From contig NZ_JANZXN010000010.1 of the NCBI RefSeq assembly GCF_025629245.1, forward strand, positions 1 through 64,000: DNA of 64,000 bases, in the 5' to 3' direction. Below are positions 7,387 to 18,134 of this stretch, piece by piece (the first letter of the stretch is position 1; each line of letters starts with the position of its first letter). Position numbers and translations under genes: made by a program. This DNA comes from Natronobiforma cellulositropha (lineage in GTDB: Archaea; Halobacteriota; Halobacteria; Halobacteriales; Natrialbaceae). The notes beneath the pieces were generated by a model, which did not search any database, was not told the origin of the DNA, and saw nothing but the letters and a program-made list of their open reading frames with translations.

Positions 7387-10300
7387 GTGACGAGTCGTCT
7401 CGTGTGCATGAAGGCGTGTGATACTGGCCGGTGGCAGAAATGCGGCCGTCCCCGTCGGGAGTTTGCCGGTTCCGTTACAGACGTGTCTCTCGCTTTCGGC
7501 GCGGATTCCTCGCGCGCGAGCGGGCGTCCACAGGTACACACAATTATTCTCTTACTGATACTGCTCGTCGCCTTCTCGCTCCTCGGCGTCCCTGCGCTCG
7601 GTGAGAGCGGCGGCAACGAGACGGTCCTCACCGAGTGCCAGTTCATCAACGCCTCCGGGACGTACACGCTCGGAAACGACCTGCACGGCGGCGGTGCGGA
7701 CTGTCTGGTCCTCAACGCCGACGACGTCGTCCTCGACGGACAGGGCTACGAGATCAGCGTCGACGACGCCTCGACGGCGATTTTACGCGAGGGCGACCGG
7801 ACGAACGTCACCGCCCGAAACCTCTCGATCGACGGCGGCGACCGTTCGATCGATTTCGAACTCGTACAGGACGGACTGATCGACAACGTGACGATCACGA
7901 ACGCGACCACCGGAATCAGGGTCCACGGCGACTCCGGTCGCTCGGCGACAGTCTCACTCGTCGACGTCGACGTTCGAGACGCAGACCGGGCGATCAGCAT
8001 CAGCCAGTTCTCTGATGTTTCGGCGGACCGAGTCGCCGTTGGCGACCCGGCGGCCGGTGGTGCACTCCTCAGTTTCGACGCAACGCACGTCTCGCTCGAG
8101 GAGGTCGCCGACCCCGACGGTCCACCGACGGGTCTCGAACCGGTCGACAGCTACGTCGAGGTCATCCCGGAAGGGGACGGCTGGATCGACCTCGACGTCC
8201 ACTACGACGAGTCGACCGCGGCGGAGTTCGACGAATCGACACTCTCCCTCTGGCAGGACGACGGCGGCGGATGGAGCGACCTCTCGGACTCGACGGTCGA
8301 CACCGAGGAGCGGACCGTCTCGTCGTCCATCGATTCGATCGGCACCGTCGGCCTGTTCAGTGAGAAGTACACCATACTCGAGACGTGTCAGGCGATCACC
8401 GAATCGGGGGTGTACGTACTCGGCGACGACATCGACGCCGACGGCACGTGCATCTCGATTCAGGCCGACGACGTCGTCGTCGACGGGCAGGGCTACTCGA
8501 TTCTGGACAGCACCGGGACTGGCATCGAAACGGAGTGGGGGCGAAGTAACGTGACGGTGAAACACGTCACCGTCGACGGTGGCGGTGACGGTCTCTTCTT
8601 CCCTGCCCTCGACGGCGGCGAGGTTCACGACGTGACGCTCACCGGGACTGCCAACCACGCGCTCCGCTTCCAGCAGACGTCGGACGTGACGGTCACCGAC
8701 ACCAGGCTGGTCGACAACGACGGGCGGGGAGTCGACAGCCAGCAATCAGTGGACAACACGTTCTCGAACGTCACGATCGAGGGCAACGGTGAATACGGCG
8801 TCCGGTCAGTGGATTCGACCGGCACCCGGTTCGAAAACGGGACGATCGCCGACAACGCCGACCGAGGCTACTTCAGCCAAAACAACGACCAGAGTACGCT
8901 CGTCGACACGGTCGTCCGTGACAACACCAACGGGGACGTCCACGTACAGGATGGAGCGTCCGTCACCGCCGAGCGAGTCTCCATCGGCGCGTCGACGAGT
9001 CCGGACACCACCCTCAGTTTCACCGGGGAGGAGTTCACGCTCACTGCCGTCGACGACCCCGCTCCTGCACCGACAGGTCTCGAATCGATCGGGAGATACT
9101 TCGACGTCACCGGCACCGGATTCCTCGAGGTCGACCTCCACTACGAGGCGGCGGATGCCGCGGACGTCAGCGAATCCACGCTCTCGCTGTGGAACTACGA
9201 CGAGGGAGGCGGGGAGTGGACCGAGGTGTCGGGATCGTCCGTCGACGAAGCGAACCGGACAATCTCTGCCAGTCTCTCCTCGTTCAGCGACTTCGGTGCA
9301 TTCGGGTCGGGCCCGGCTTACTTCGAGCTGTCGAGCCTCGAGACGGTCGCGCACGCCGACGACGGCGAGACGATCACCGTCGAGGCGACCGTCGAGAACA
9401 CCGGCGGGGAGACGGCGACCCAGACCGTCGAGTACCGGTTCAACGGGACCGTCGAGAACACGACCTCGGTCGAACTCGACTCCGGCGACACCGAGACCGT
9501 CTCGTTCACCCACACACTCGACGCAGACCCCGGGACGTACACCCACGGCGTCCACAGCGACGACGACGAGGTGACCGCTTCGATCGACGTCTCGCCAATC
9601 CAGTACGACGACCAGTCGATCTCGCCACTCGCTCTCCCGTTCGGTGACACGATCAACGCGACGGCGACCGTCGAGAACGTCGGCGGGTCGGCCGTCCCCT
9701 ACAACGCCTCGCTCGAGGTGAACGGAACGAGCGTCGCCTGGGCGAACGAGACGCTCGCGAGCGGGGAGACGACGACGGTCTCGTTCACGTACACCCTACG
9801 CAGCGTCGGCGACCACGCGGTCGCGATCGCCGACCTCGGGCCCGAAACGGTGACCGTCGAGAACGCCTGGAGCCAGACCGGCTACGACTTCGAACGGACG
9901 CGCCACGACCCGCTCGCGACGGTCCCCCAGGACCCGATCCGGGAGCGGTGGAATTTCACGACCGGCGACAACGCGCGCTCCTCACCGATGGTCGTCGACG
10001 GCGTCGTCTACGTCGGGAGTTACGACGGGAACGTCTACGCGATCGACGCCCACGACGGGGGCGAACTGTGGCGCTACGAGACGGACGACCGCGTCTACGG
10101 TGACCCGGCGGTCGCCGACGGTATCGTCTACGTCGGGAGCAGGGACAACTCGGTCTACGCCCTCGACGCCGACGACGGCAGCGAGGTGTGGAGCTACGAG
10201 ACCGGCGACGACGTGCGCTCGTCGCCGCTGGTCGCCGACGGCGTCGTCTACGTCGGGAGCCAGGACGGACACCTCTACGCGCTCGCGGCCGACACCGGCG

Positions 10301-13300
10301 ACGTGATCTGGGACCTCGAGACCGACGACGAAATCTACAGCGATCCGTCGCTCCACGACGACGTCCTCTACGTCGGGAGCAGGGATGGGACGCTGTACGC
10401 GCTCGAGGCGGCCACCGGCGAGGAGGTGTGGTCGGTCGACACCGGTGGCGACGTCCTCTCGGCACCAGTGGTCGCCGAGGGTCGCGTTCACGTCGTCAGT
10501 ATGATCGAGGAGGAGGAAGAACACGTCCTCTCGGCTCACGACATCACCGACGGGACCGAGGCGTGGACGTTCGAGGTCTGGGAGTGGATGTGGGCCTCAC
10601 CGGCGTACGCCGAGGGGCGACTCATCGTCTCCGTCGGCGAGGGCGGTGACCGGACGGTCGGGACCGTCGACGCCGAAACCGGCGAGCGAGACGAGGACTG
10701 GGAACTCGAGGCGGACGTGAACATGGAGACGCCAGCGGTCGCGGGCGACACACTCGTCTTCGGCGGTAACGACGGATACGTCCACGCCGTCGACGTCGAG
10801 ACCGGCGACGAACGCTGGACCTACGAGATCGGCGACGGCTTCGACTCCTCGCCCACGGTCGCCGACGGCACCGTCTACATCGGCAGTCAGGACGGCCGCT
10901 ACTACGCGCTCGAGGAGGGGACGACGTTCGCCGTCACCGTCACCGACACCCACGACCCCGTTTCCGAGGGCGAGGACCTCGACGTCGACGTCGAGGTCGA
11001 GAACCTCGGCAACGTCTCCGGCAGCGACACGATCACGCTCGCGGTCGACACGACGGGCGACGGGGTGGCCGACACGGACGTCGACGCCGTCTCCGTCACC
11101 GACCTCGAGGCGGACGCCACGGCTTCGGTCACGCTCACCTGGGCGACGGGACCGGGCGACGAGGGGACGGACATCGCACTCGAGGCTCGCTCGAGCGACG
11201 AGTTCGACACCACGACGGCGACCGTGACGCTGGCGTCGGGCTTGCGCTGGTCGAGCGCCGAGGAGTGGGCACTCGGAACGCACGAGCGGACCCTCAGCGA
11301 CGATGTGGGAGACCGGGAGGCCGATACGGTCAGACTGGGCTACGACGCGCTGGCCGACGGACTCATCTCCTACTGGCCGTTCGACGAGGAGGGTGGCACC
11401 ACGGCGTTCGATGCGGCCGGGAACAACGACGGCAGCCACGAGTACAGCCCGGCGCTCGGCGAGCCCGGGATTCTTGGAACGACGGCGTACGGGTTCGACG
11501 GCAACGCCTCGCACGTAGTCGTCGCCCACGACGACTCTCTCGAGATGAGCGCGGAGAACGCCGTTACCGTCTCGACGTGGGTCAAGCCGATCAACTTCAG
11601 CGACGAACCACGCCACCCGCTGGTCCAGAAGTCAGACGAATCGTACAACCTCCAGCTCCACGAAGACGACCGTCCGGCGTTCACGATCTACGATGGCGAC
11701 ACGTGGAGCAATGCAATCGCGGACGAGCCGCTCACCGAGGACACCTGGTATCTCATCACTGGGACGTACGACGGCTCGACGGCCCGAATCTACGTCGACG
11801 GTGTCGAGGAGGGATCGGTGAGCGTTTCGAACCTCGACCACAGCGGCGTCTCGGACCTCGGCATCGGGAAGAACCTCGAGCGGGACCACCGCCACTTCAA
11901 CGCCAGCTTCGACGACGTTAGAATCTACGACCGACCGCTGAGCGGCACCGAGGTCGAATCCCTCTACCAGACAACCCGGAACGGCACCTACACCTCGGCG
12001 TGGCGAACCACCGACGACGGCAGTCCGCTCGATGTCTCACGCCTCGGCCTCGAGAACGTCTCGGCAGTCGTCGACGACTCGACGCACACCGTGACCGCGA
12101 CCGTCGAATCCGACGTCACCGGCGACGGGCAGGTCGACGAGGTGAGCGACCCGGTCACCCTCGAGTCGGCGAGCGACTACGACCTCGAGGGACTCACCGA
12201 GAACAGCACCCGGTTCCGACTGCGCCTCGACCTCGAGACGACCGATCCGACGACGACGCCGGTCGTCTCACGCATCGACCTCACCGGCGACGCCTCCCAG
12301 GCGGCCTTCTTCGAGGTCTCCGAACTCGAGGCACCACCGTCGGTGGTCCAGAACGAGACGCTCTCGGTGAACGCGACCGTCGAGAACGTCGGCGACGAGA
12401 CGGCCACCCAGACGATTTCCTACCAGTTCAACGAGACGACCGTCGACACCACCACGCTGACGCTCGATGGCAACGAGAGCCAGGTCGTCTCCTTTTCACA
12501 TACAGCCGACGCCGAGACCGGCACCTACACGCACGGCATCTCCAGCCAGAACAGCAGTGCGAGCGCGCCGGTGCAGGTGCTCGAGCCAGCACACTTCGCG
12601 GTCGATATCGACGAGACGACCTCGCCAGTCGTCGAAAACGACACCCTGGTGGTGGACGCGACGGTCACCAACACCGGCGAGGTCGAAGACACACAGACGA
12701 TTTCACTCGAGACGGACGGCCAACTCCGCGATTCGGAGTCACTCACGCTCGAGGATGGGGAGACGGAGACGGTCACACTCGAGTGGGAAACGGGCGAGAG
12801 TGACGCCGGAAATTACACAGCGCTCGTCTCGAGCGACGATGACAGCGACAGCGCACCAGTACAGGTGCTCGAGCCCGCGAATTTCGACATTTCGATAGCT
12901 GAGACGACCTCGCCAGTGGTCGCAAACGAGACGCTCCTCGTCAACGCGACGGTGACGAACACCGGCGAGGTCGAGGATACGCAGACGATTTCGCTCGAGA
13001 CGGATGGCCAACCGCGCGATTCTGACTCGCTGACGCTCGCCGGTGGTGCGAGCGAGACCGTGACGCTCGCGTGGGCGACCGAGGAGGGCGAGGCCGGAAA
13101 CTACACGGCGACCGTCTCGAGCGACGACGAGACTGACTCGACCGAGGTCCGGGTACTCGAGCCCGCGAATTTCGACGTTTCCATACTCGAGACGACCTCA
13201 CCGGTGGTCGCAAACGAGACGCTCCTCGTCAACGCGACGGTCACGAACACCGGTGAGGTCGAAGACACACAGACGATTTCGCTCGAGACGGACGGGCAAC

Positions 13301-16300
13301 TCCGCGATTCGGATTCACTCACGCTCGGGGAGGGGGAGACGGAGACGGTGACGCTCGAGTGGGCCACCGAAGCGGGTGACGCGGGCAACTACACAGCACT
13401 CGTCTCGAGTGCTGATGACGAGGACATGGCCGAGGTTCAGGTGCTCGAGCCCGCGAATTTCGACATTTCGATAGCCGAGACGACCTCGCCGGTGGTCGCG
13501 AACGAGACGCTGCTGGTGAACGCGACGGTGACGAACACTGGCGAAGTCGAGGATACGCAGACGGTTCTGCTCGAGACGGATGGCCAACCGCGCGATTCGG
13601 ACTCGCTGACGCTCGCCGGTGGTGCGAGCGAGACCGTGACGCTCGCGTGGGCGACCGGCGAGGGCGACGCTGGCAACTACACCGCAGTCGTCTCGAGCGA
13701 CGACGAGACTGACTCGGCCGCGGTGCAGGTGCTCGAGCCAGCACAGTTCGCGGTCTCCATCGACGAGACGAGTTCGCCGGTGGTCGCAAACGACACCCTG
13801 ATCGTGAACGCGACGATCTCCAACACCGGTGAGGTTGAGGACACGCAGACGGTCGACCTCGATATTGGTGGGACCGACCGAGACTCGGAGTCGCTGACGC
13901 TCGCCGGTGGCGAGAACGAGACGATCACGCTCGAGTGGGAAACGGGCGAGGGCGACGCCGGAAATCACACAGCGCTCGTCTCGAGCGACGATGACACGGA
14001 TTCGGCCGATATTCGGGTGCTCGAGCCAGCGTTCTTCGACGTCTCGCTCGATGAGACCAACTCGCCGGTGGTCGAGAACGAGACGCTGCTGGTGAACGCG
14101 ACGATCACCAACACTGGCGAAGTCGAGGATACGCAGACGGTCGACCTCGATATTGGTGGAATCGATCGAGACTCGGAGCCACTCACGCTCGGTGGCGGGG
14201 AGAACGAGACGATCACGCTCGGGTGGACCACAGCGGAGAGCGACGTCGGCAATTACACGGCAACGGTCTCGAGTGCGGACGACGAAGACACTGCGAGTGT
14301 ACAGGTACTCGAGCCAGCGTTCTTCGACATTTCCATAGCCGAGACGACCTCACCGGTGGTCGCAAACGAGACGCTCCTCGTCAACGCGACGGTCACCAAC
14401 ACCGGCGAGGTCGAGGATACGCAGACGGTTGTGCTCGAAATTGGTGGATCCGACCGAGACTCGGAGTCGCTGACGCTCGCCGGTGGCGAGAACGAGACGA
14501 TCACGCTCGAGTGGGCCACGGAAGAGGGTGACGCCGGAAACTACACGGCGCTCGTCTCGAGCGACGATAACACGGGTTCGGCCGCAATTCAGGTACTCGA
14601 GCCAGCGTTCTTCGACATTTCGATAGTCGAGACGACCTCACCGGTGGTCGCAAACGAGACGCTGCTGGTGAACGCGACGGTGACGAACACCGGCGAGGTC
14701 GAGGATACGCAGACGATTACGCTCGAGACGGATGGCCAACTCCGCGATTCGGACTCGCTAACGCTCGCCGGTGGTGCGAGCGAGACGGTGACGCTCGAGT
14801 GGACGACCGAGGAAGGCGACGCCGGAAACTACACAGCGCTCGTCTCGAGCGACGACGAGACTGACTCGACCGAGGTCCGGGTACTCGAGCCAGCACAGTT
14901 CGTCGTCTCGATCGACGAGACCAACTCGCCGGTGGTCGAGAACGAGACGCTGCTGGTGAACGCGACGGTCACCAACACCGGCGAGGTCGAGGATACACAG
15001 CCGATCGAACTCGAGACGGACGGGCAGCCCCGCGATTCGGACTCGCTGACGCTCGCCGGTGGTGCGAGCGAGACGGTCACGCTCGCGTGGGCGACCGGCG
15101 AGGGTGACGCCGGCAACTACACCGCAGTCGTCTCGAGCGACGACGAGACAGACTCGGCCGCGGTGCAGGTGCTCGAGCCTGCGAACTTCACGGTCTCGCT
15201 CGCGGAGACCAACTCGCCGGTGACGGTCGGAGACACCCTGGTGGTGAACGCGACGGTCACGAACGAGGGCGAGGCTGAGGCGACCCGGAACGTCACGCTC
15301 GAGACGGACGGGACGGAGCGCGACTCGACGACCCTGACGCTCGCCGGTGGGGCGAACGAGACCGTCACGCTCGAGTGGGAGACGGTCGGCGGTGACGACG
15401 GCAACTACACGGCGACGGTCTCGAGCGGCGACGACAGCGACGACACGTCCGTCGAGGTACTCACTGCGCCGTACTTCGCGGTCTCGATCGACGGGACCGA
15501 CGGTCCCGTCACCGAGGGGGATCCGCTCACGGTCGCGCTGACGGTCACCAACACCGGCGGTCTCGAGGACACGCAGAACCTGACGCTCGAGGTCGACGGC
15601 TCGGCCGTCGACGCGGAGACACGGACCCTCACAGCGGGCGGTTCGGCGGCGCTCAACCTGACGTGGAACACCTCGAGCGGCGACGCCGGAAACCACACCC
15701 TCATGGTCGCCAGCGCGAACGAGACGCAGTCGGCGAACGTGACGGTCGACGCCCCGCCCGCGTCGCCGCCGCCGTTCTCACCGCCGCCGCCGGAACCGAC
15801 GCCGGAGACACCGGTTTCGGTCACGATCGACGAGGTGTCCGACCCCGTCACGGCCGGTTCGGACCTGACCGTGACGGCGGCCGTCGAGAACCTCCTCGAG
15901 ACGGCCGAGACGGTCACGGTGACGTTCCTCGTCGACGGCTCGGCCGTCGACTCGCGCTCGCTCTCGCTCGAGCCGGGTGAGCGAGTGCGCTCGACGTTCA
16001 CCGCCGCGACGACCGACGCCGACGTGGGAGAGCGGACCGTCACCGTCCGCGCCGGCGACGTCTCCGCCTCGCAGACGGTGACGGTCGAGACCGACGAACC
16101 CGCCCCCACACCGTCACCGACCCCGCCGTCCGACGACACGAACGAGACGGAGACCGACGATCCGCCCGAGGAACCGATCGAGGAGCCACCCGAAGAGCCG
16201 CCGACACCGATCGTCCCCCTCCTTCCCGAGTGGACCGGCGAGGCAATCGCGTACGAACCCTCGCCGCAGACCCAGCACGTCGGCGGGTTCGTCTGGCTCA

Positions 16301-18003
16301 CGGCGCTCGTCTCCGCGCTCGGCTCCTGGGTCCTCGTCACCCGCGTCACGTTCGAGTCGAGAGTCCTCGCCGCGACGCTGTTTCTCACCGCCTTCCGGAC
16401 CGCGACCGACGTCCTCCACGCGGCCGTCGACGGTCTCTGGGCGATCGACGCCCCGCTGGCTGGGTTCAACGTCGCCCTCGAACTGTACATCTCGTTGACG
16501 TTCCTCTGGTTCGCCGCGCTCTACGCGGACGAACACCGCCTGACCGACCAGCGTGCCAAGCGGGCGATGCTCGCCGTCGCTGCCATCGCGACGCTCGCCG
16601 TCGTGACCAACACCTACCACTCGCTGGTGTTCGTCGACTTCGTCCACGTCTCCTTCCCGTTCGCCCACGTCGGAGCCGAACTCGGACCCGTCGGCTGGCT
16701 CTTACTGGCGCTGAACGTCGGGCTCTTGCTCACCGGCGTCGCCCTCCTGTGCCGGACCTTCCTCGTCGGCGACCGGCGAACGCTTCGCCCCGTCGGCGTG
16801 ATCGCCGTCGGCGTCACCCTCGCGCTCGTCCTCGTCGCCGCCAGCCTCCTCGAGCGTGGGCCGCTTCCCCAGTACGACTACACCGCCGCCGGTGTCGCTG
16901 CCTTCCTCGTGTTGACGACTGCGACCCTGCTCGGACACGGACTCCACCGGGTGAAAGACATCGCCCAGCGCTCGCTGCTCGAGGAACTCACCGACGCCAT
17001 CGTCGTCCTCGACGACGCCCACGCCGTGATCGAGCACAACGCCGCTGCCGGCGAACTCCTCCCCGGAATCGAGACCGGTCGCCCGTTCGACGACCTCCTC
17101 GAGCAGTCGCTCTCCTGGCCGTCGATGGGTGAGACGACGACACTCGAGGTGACCGGCGCGGACCTCGACAGCGGCGCGGCGGCCGACGACCCGTTCGCAC
17201 CCGACGGCGGCCAGTCGCCGCCGAGCGCCCAGCGTCACTACCTCGTGCAGGCGACTCCGGTCGGGACGGTCGATACGATCGGCTACACGGTGCGGTTCGC
17301 CGACGTCACCGACCTCAAACAGCAGGCGGCCGACCTCTCGCGACGAAACGAGCAACTCGACCGGTTCGCGAGTACGGTCACCCACGACCTGCGGAACCCG
17401 CTGACTGTCGCGACGGGCTACGTCGACCTCCTGATGGAGACGATGGGTCCCGACGCCGAGCGAGACACCGCCGACCGCGAGACGGTCGAAACGTCACTCG
17501 AGCACATCCAGTCCTCACTCGAGCGCATGCGACTGATCATCGACGACATCCTCGCGCTCGCGCGCAGCACCGAGTCGGTGACGGAACGCTACCCGCTGTC
17601 GTTCGCCGCCATCGTCCGCTCGGCCTGGGAGGGCGTCGACACCAACGGGGCGACGCTGACCGTCGAGGCGGAGGGGACGATCCAGGCCGACCGCGACCGC
17701 CTCCAGCGCCTCCTCGAGAACCTGTTCCGTAACGCCGTCGAACACGTCGGTCCCGACGTGTCGGTCGTCGTCGGACTCACCGAAGGGGGGTTCTACGTCG
17801 AAGACGACGGACCGGGCATTCCCGACGCCGAACGCGAAGCGATCTTCGAACACGGCTACTCCGGCCAGTCGAACGGAACCGGTCTCGGACTCGCCATCGT
17901 CGAACAGCTCGCGACCGCTCACGGGTGGACGGTCCGTCTCGACCCCGACGCCGACGGCTCCCGGTTCGTCTTCGTCGACTGTGAGACGACGCTCGAAGCG
18001 TAA
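7387..18003 (+). CDS. Giant surface protein with C-terminal 7TM histidine kinase (3,538 aa)
   Basis: One uninterrupted frame. Approximate residues: 51-72 hydrophobic signal/anchor (IILLLILLVAFSLLGVPALG); 93-238 and 327-558 two right-handed beta-helix (NosD-like) domains, each followed by a beta-domain of about 80 residues; 644-825 two CARDB-like domains; 838-1176 PQQ-type beta-propeller with eight DGxVYVGSxDGxxYALD-type blades; 1179-1285 CARDB; 1319-1528 LamG/concanavalin-like domain (LISYWPFDEEGGTTAFD); 1640-2790 twelve CARDB-like repeats; a Pro-rich linker; one more CARDB (2808-2904); an acidic Pro linker; 2960-3190 about seven membrane segments; a PAS-like region; HisKA with H3333 in VTHDLRNPL; HATPase with NLFRNAVEH, EDDGPGIP and GTGLGLAIV. 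About 2,900 residues should be outside the cell and the kinase inside. It probably senses a surface, polymer or partner cell and phosphorylates an unlinked response regulator; no receiver gene is adjacent. The start is uncertain: an ATG at 7408 is an alternative. Confidence 0.93.
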   Translation: MTSRLVCMKACDTGRWQKCGRPRREFAGSVTDVSLAFGADSSRASGRPQVHTIILLLILLVAFSLLGVPALGESGGNETVLTECQFINASGTYTLGNDLHGGGADCLVLNADDVVLDGQGYEISVDDASTAILREGDRTNVTARNLSIDGGDRSIDFELVQDGLIDNVTITNATTGIRVHGDSGRSATVSLVDVDVRDADRAISISQFSDVSADRVAVGDPAAGGALLSFDATHVSLEEVADPDGPPTGLEPVDSYVEVIPEGDGWIDLDVHYDESTAAEFDESTLSLWQDDGGGWSDLSDSTVDTEERTVSSSIDSIGTVGLFSEKYTILETCQAITESGVYVLGDDIDADGTCISIQADDVVVDGQGYSILDSTGTGIETEWGRSNVTVKHVTVDGGGDGLFFPALDGGEVHDVTLTGTANHALRFQQTSDVTVTDTRLVDNDGRGVDSQQSVDNTFSNVTIEGNGEYGVRSVDSTGTRFENGTIADNADRGYFSQNNDQSTLVDTVVRDNTNGDVHVQDGASVTAERVSIGASTSPDTTLSFTGEEFTLTAVDDPAPAPTGLESIGRYFDVTGTGFLEVDLHYEAADAADVSESTLSLWNYDEGGGEWTEVSGSSVDEANRTISASLSSFSDFGAFGSGPAYFELSSLETVAHADDGETITVEATVENTGGETATQTVEYRFNGTVENTTSVELDSGDTETVSFTHTLDADPGTYTHGVHSDDDEVTASIDVSPIQYDDQSISPLALPFGDTINATATVENVGGSAVPYNASLEVNGTSVAWANETLASGETTTVSFTYTLRSVGDHAVAIADLGPETVTVENAWSQTGYDFERTRHDPLATVPQDPIRERWNFTTGDNARSSPMVVDGVVYVGSYDGNVYAIDAHDGGELWRYETDDRVYGDPAVADGIVYVGSRDNSVYALDADDGSEVWSYETGDDVRSSPLVADGVVYVGSQDGHLYALAADTGDVIWDLETDDEIYSDPSLHDDVLYVGSRDGTLYALEAATGEEVWSVDTGGDVLSAPVVAEGRVHVVSMIEEEEEHVLSAHDITDGTEAWTFEVWEWMWASPAYAEGRLIVSVGEGGDRTVGTVDAETGERDEDWELEADVNMETPAVAGDTLVFGGNDGYVHAVDVETGDERWTYEIGDGFDSSPTVADGTVYIGSQDGRYYALEEGTTFAVTVTDTHDPVSEGEDLDVDVEVENLGNVSGSDTITLAVDTTGDGVADTDVDAVSVTDLEADATASVTLTWATGPGDEGTDIALEARSSDEFDTTTATVTLASGLRWSSAEEWALGTHERTLSDDVGDREADTVRLGYDALADGLISYWPFDEEGGTTAFDAAGNNDGSHEYSPALGEPGILGTTAYGFDGNASHVVVAHDDSLEMSAENAVTVSTWVKPINFSDEPRHPLVQKSDESYNLQLHEDDRPAFTIYDGDTWSNAIADEPLTEDTWYLITGTYDGSTARIYVDGVEEGSVSVSNLDHSGVSDLGIGKNLERDHRHFNASFDDVRIYDRPLSGTEVESLYQTTRNGTYTSAWRTTDDGSPLDVSRLGLENVSAVVDDSTHTVTATVESDVTGDGQVDEVSDPVTLESASDYDLEGLTENSTRFRLRLDLETTDPTTTPVVSRIDLTGDASQAAFFEVSELEAPPSVVQNETLSVNATVENVGDETATQTISYQFNETTVDTTTLTLDGNESQVVSFSHTADAETGTYTHGISSQNSSASAPVQVLEPAHFAVDIDETTSPVVENDTLVVDATVTNTGEVEDTQTISLETDGQLRDSESLTLEDGETETVTLEWETGESDAGNYTALVSSDDDSDSAPVQVLEPANFDISIAETTSPVVANETLLVNATVTNTGEVEDTQTISLETDGQPRDSDSLTLAGGASETVTLAWATEEGEAGNYTATVSSDDETDSTEVRVLEPANFDVSILETTSPVVANETLLVNATVTNTGEVEDTQTISLETDGQLRDSDSLTLGEGETETVTLEWATEAGDAGNYTALVSSADDEDMAEVQVLEPANFDISIAETTSPVVANETLLVNATVTNTGEVEDTQTVLLETDGQPRDSDSLTLAGGASETVTLAWATGEGDAGNYTAVVSSDDETDSAAVQVLEPAQFAVSIDETSSPVVANDTLIVNATISNTGEVEDTQTVDLDIGGTDRDSESLTLAGGENETITLEWETGEGDAGNHTALVSSDDDTDSADIRVLEPAFFDVSLDETNSPVVENETLLVNATITNTGEVEDTQTVDLDIGGIDRDSEPLTLGGGENETITLGWTTAESDVGNYTATVSSADDEDTASVQVLEPAFFDISIAETTSPVVANETLLVNATVTNTGEVEDTQTVVLEIGGSDRDSESLTLAGGENETITLEWATEEGDAGNYTALVSSDDNTGSAAIQVLEPAFFDISIVETTSPVVANETLLVNATVTNTGEVEDTQTITLETDGQLRDSDSLTLAGGASETVTLEWTTEEGDAGNYTALVSSDDETDSTEVRVLEPAQFVVSIDETNSPVVENETLLVNATVTNTGEVEDTQPIELETDGQPRDSDSLTLAGGASETVTLAWATGEGDAGNYTAVVSSDDETDSAAVQVLEPANFTVSLAETNSPVTVGDTLVVNATVTNEGEAEATRNVTLETDGTERDSTTLTLAGGANETVTLEWETVGGDDGNYTATVSSGDDSDDTSVEVLTAPYFAVSIDGTDGPVTEGDPLTVALTVTNTGGLEDTQNLTLEVDGSAVDAETRTLTAGGSAALNLTWNTSSGDAGNHTLMVASANETQSANVTVDAPPASPPPFSPPPPEPTPETPVSVTIDEVSDPVTAGSDLTVTAAVENLLETAETVTVTFLVDGSAVDSRSLSLEPGERVRSTFTAATTDADVGERTVTVRAGDVSASQTVTVETDEPAPTPSPTPPSDDTNETETDDPPEEPIEEPPEEPPTPIVPLLPEWTGEAIAYEPSPQTQHVGGFVWLTALVSALGSWVLVTRVTFESRVLAATLFLTAFRTATDVLHAAVDGLWAIDAPLAGFNVALELYISLTFLWFAALYADEHRLTDQRAKRAMLAVAAIATLAVVTNTYHSLVFVDFVHVSFPFAHVGAELGPVGWLLLALNVGLLLTGVALLCRTFLVGDRRTLRPVGVIAVGVTLALVLVAASLLERGPLPQYDYTAAGVAAFLVLTTATLLGHGLHRVKDIAQRSLLEELTDAIVVLDDAHAVIEHNAAAGELLPGIETGRPFDDLLEQSLSWPSMGETTTLEVTGADLDSGAAADDPFAPDGGQSPPSAQRHYLVQATPVGTVDTIGYTVRFADVTDLKQQAADLSRRNEQLDRFASTVTHDLRNPLTVATGYVDLLMETMGPDAERDTADRETVETSLEHIQSSLERMRLIIDDILALARSTESVTERYPLSFAAIVRSAWEGVDTNGATLTVEAEGTIQADRDRLQRLLENLFRNAVEHVGPDVSVVVGLTEGGFYVEDDGPGIPDAEREAIFEHGYSGQSNGTGLGLAIVEQLATAHGWTVRLDPDADGSRFVFVDCETTLEA
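12301..15756 (+). repeat. Array of twelve tandem 288-bp (96-residue) CARDB-like repeats
   Basis: Units begin at 12304 (285 bp), then every 288 bp at 12589, 12877, 13165, 13453, 13741, 14029, 14317, 14605, 14893, 15181 and 15469. The unit pattern is FDISIAETTSPVVANETLLV, then ATVTNTGEVEDTQT, DSDSLTLAGG, GNYTALVSSDD and VLEP. Units 2-10 are nearly identical at both protein and DNA level; units 1, 11 and 12 are diverged. This is the usual pattern of a recombining stalk: uniform centre, old ends. Confidence 0.95.
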
Positions 18004-18134
18004 CCCTGGGCGTCGCCGGCTTCCAGTCCTCGTCTCGCCTCGGCCATCGAGACCGGCCGAGACCCGGAACCGGATTCATCCCGTACTATCGACGGGGATA
18101 TTCACCTCATCCTTTATGAAACCTCCCTCCCTAG

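Noticed and set aside
15405-16490. Long minus-strand frames opposite the CARDB repeats
   Set aside because: They repeat with the 288-bp period and are low-complexity mirrors of the plus-strand gene.
7387-18003. Two separate genes (surface protein and kinase)
   Set aside because: The frame is uninterrupted through the Pro-rich linker and there is no start or promoter signal before the membrane helices.
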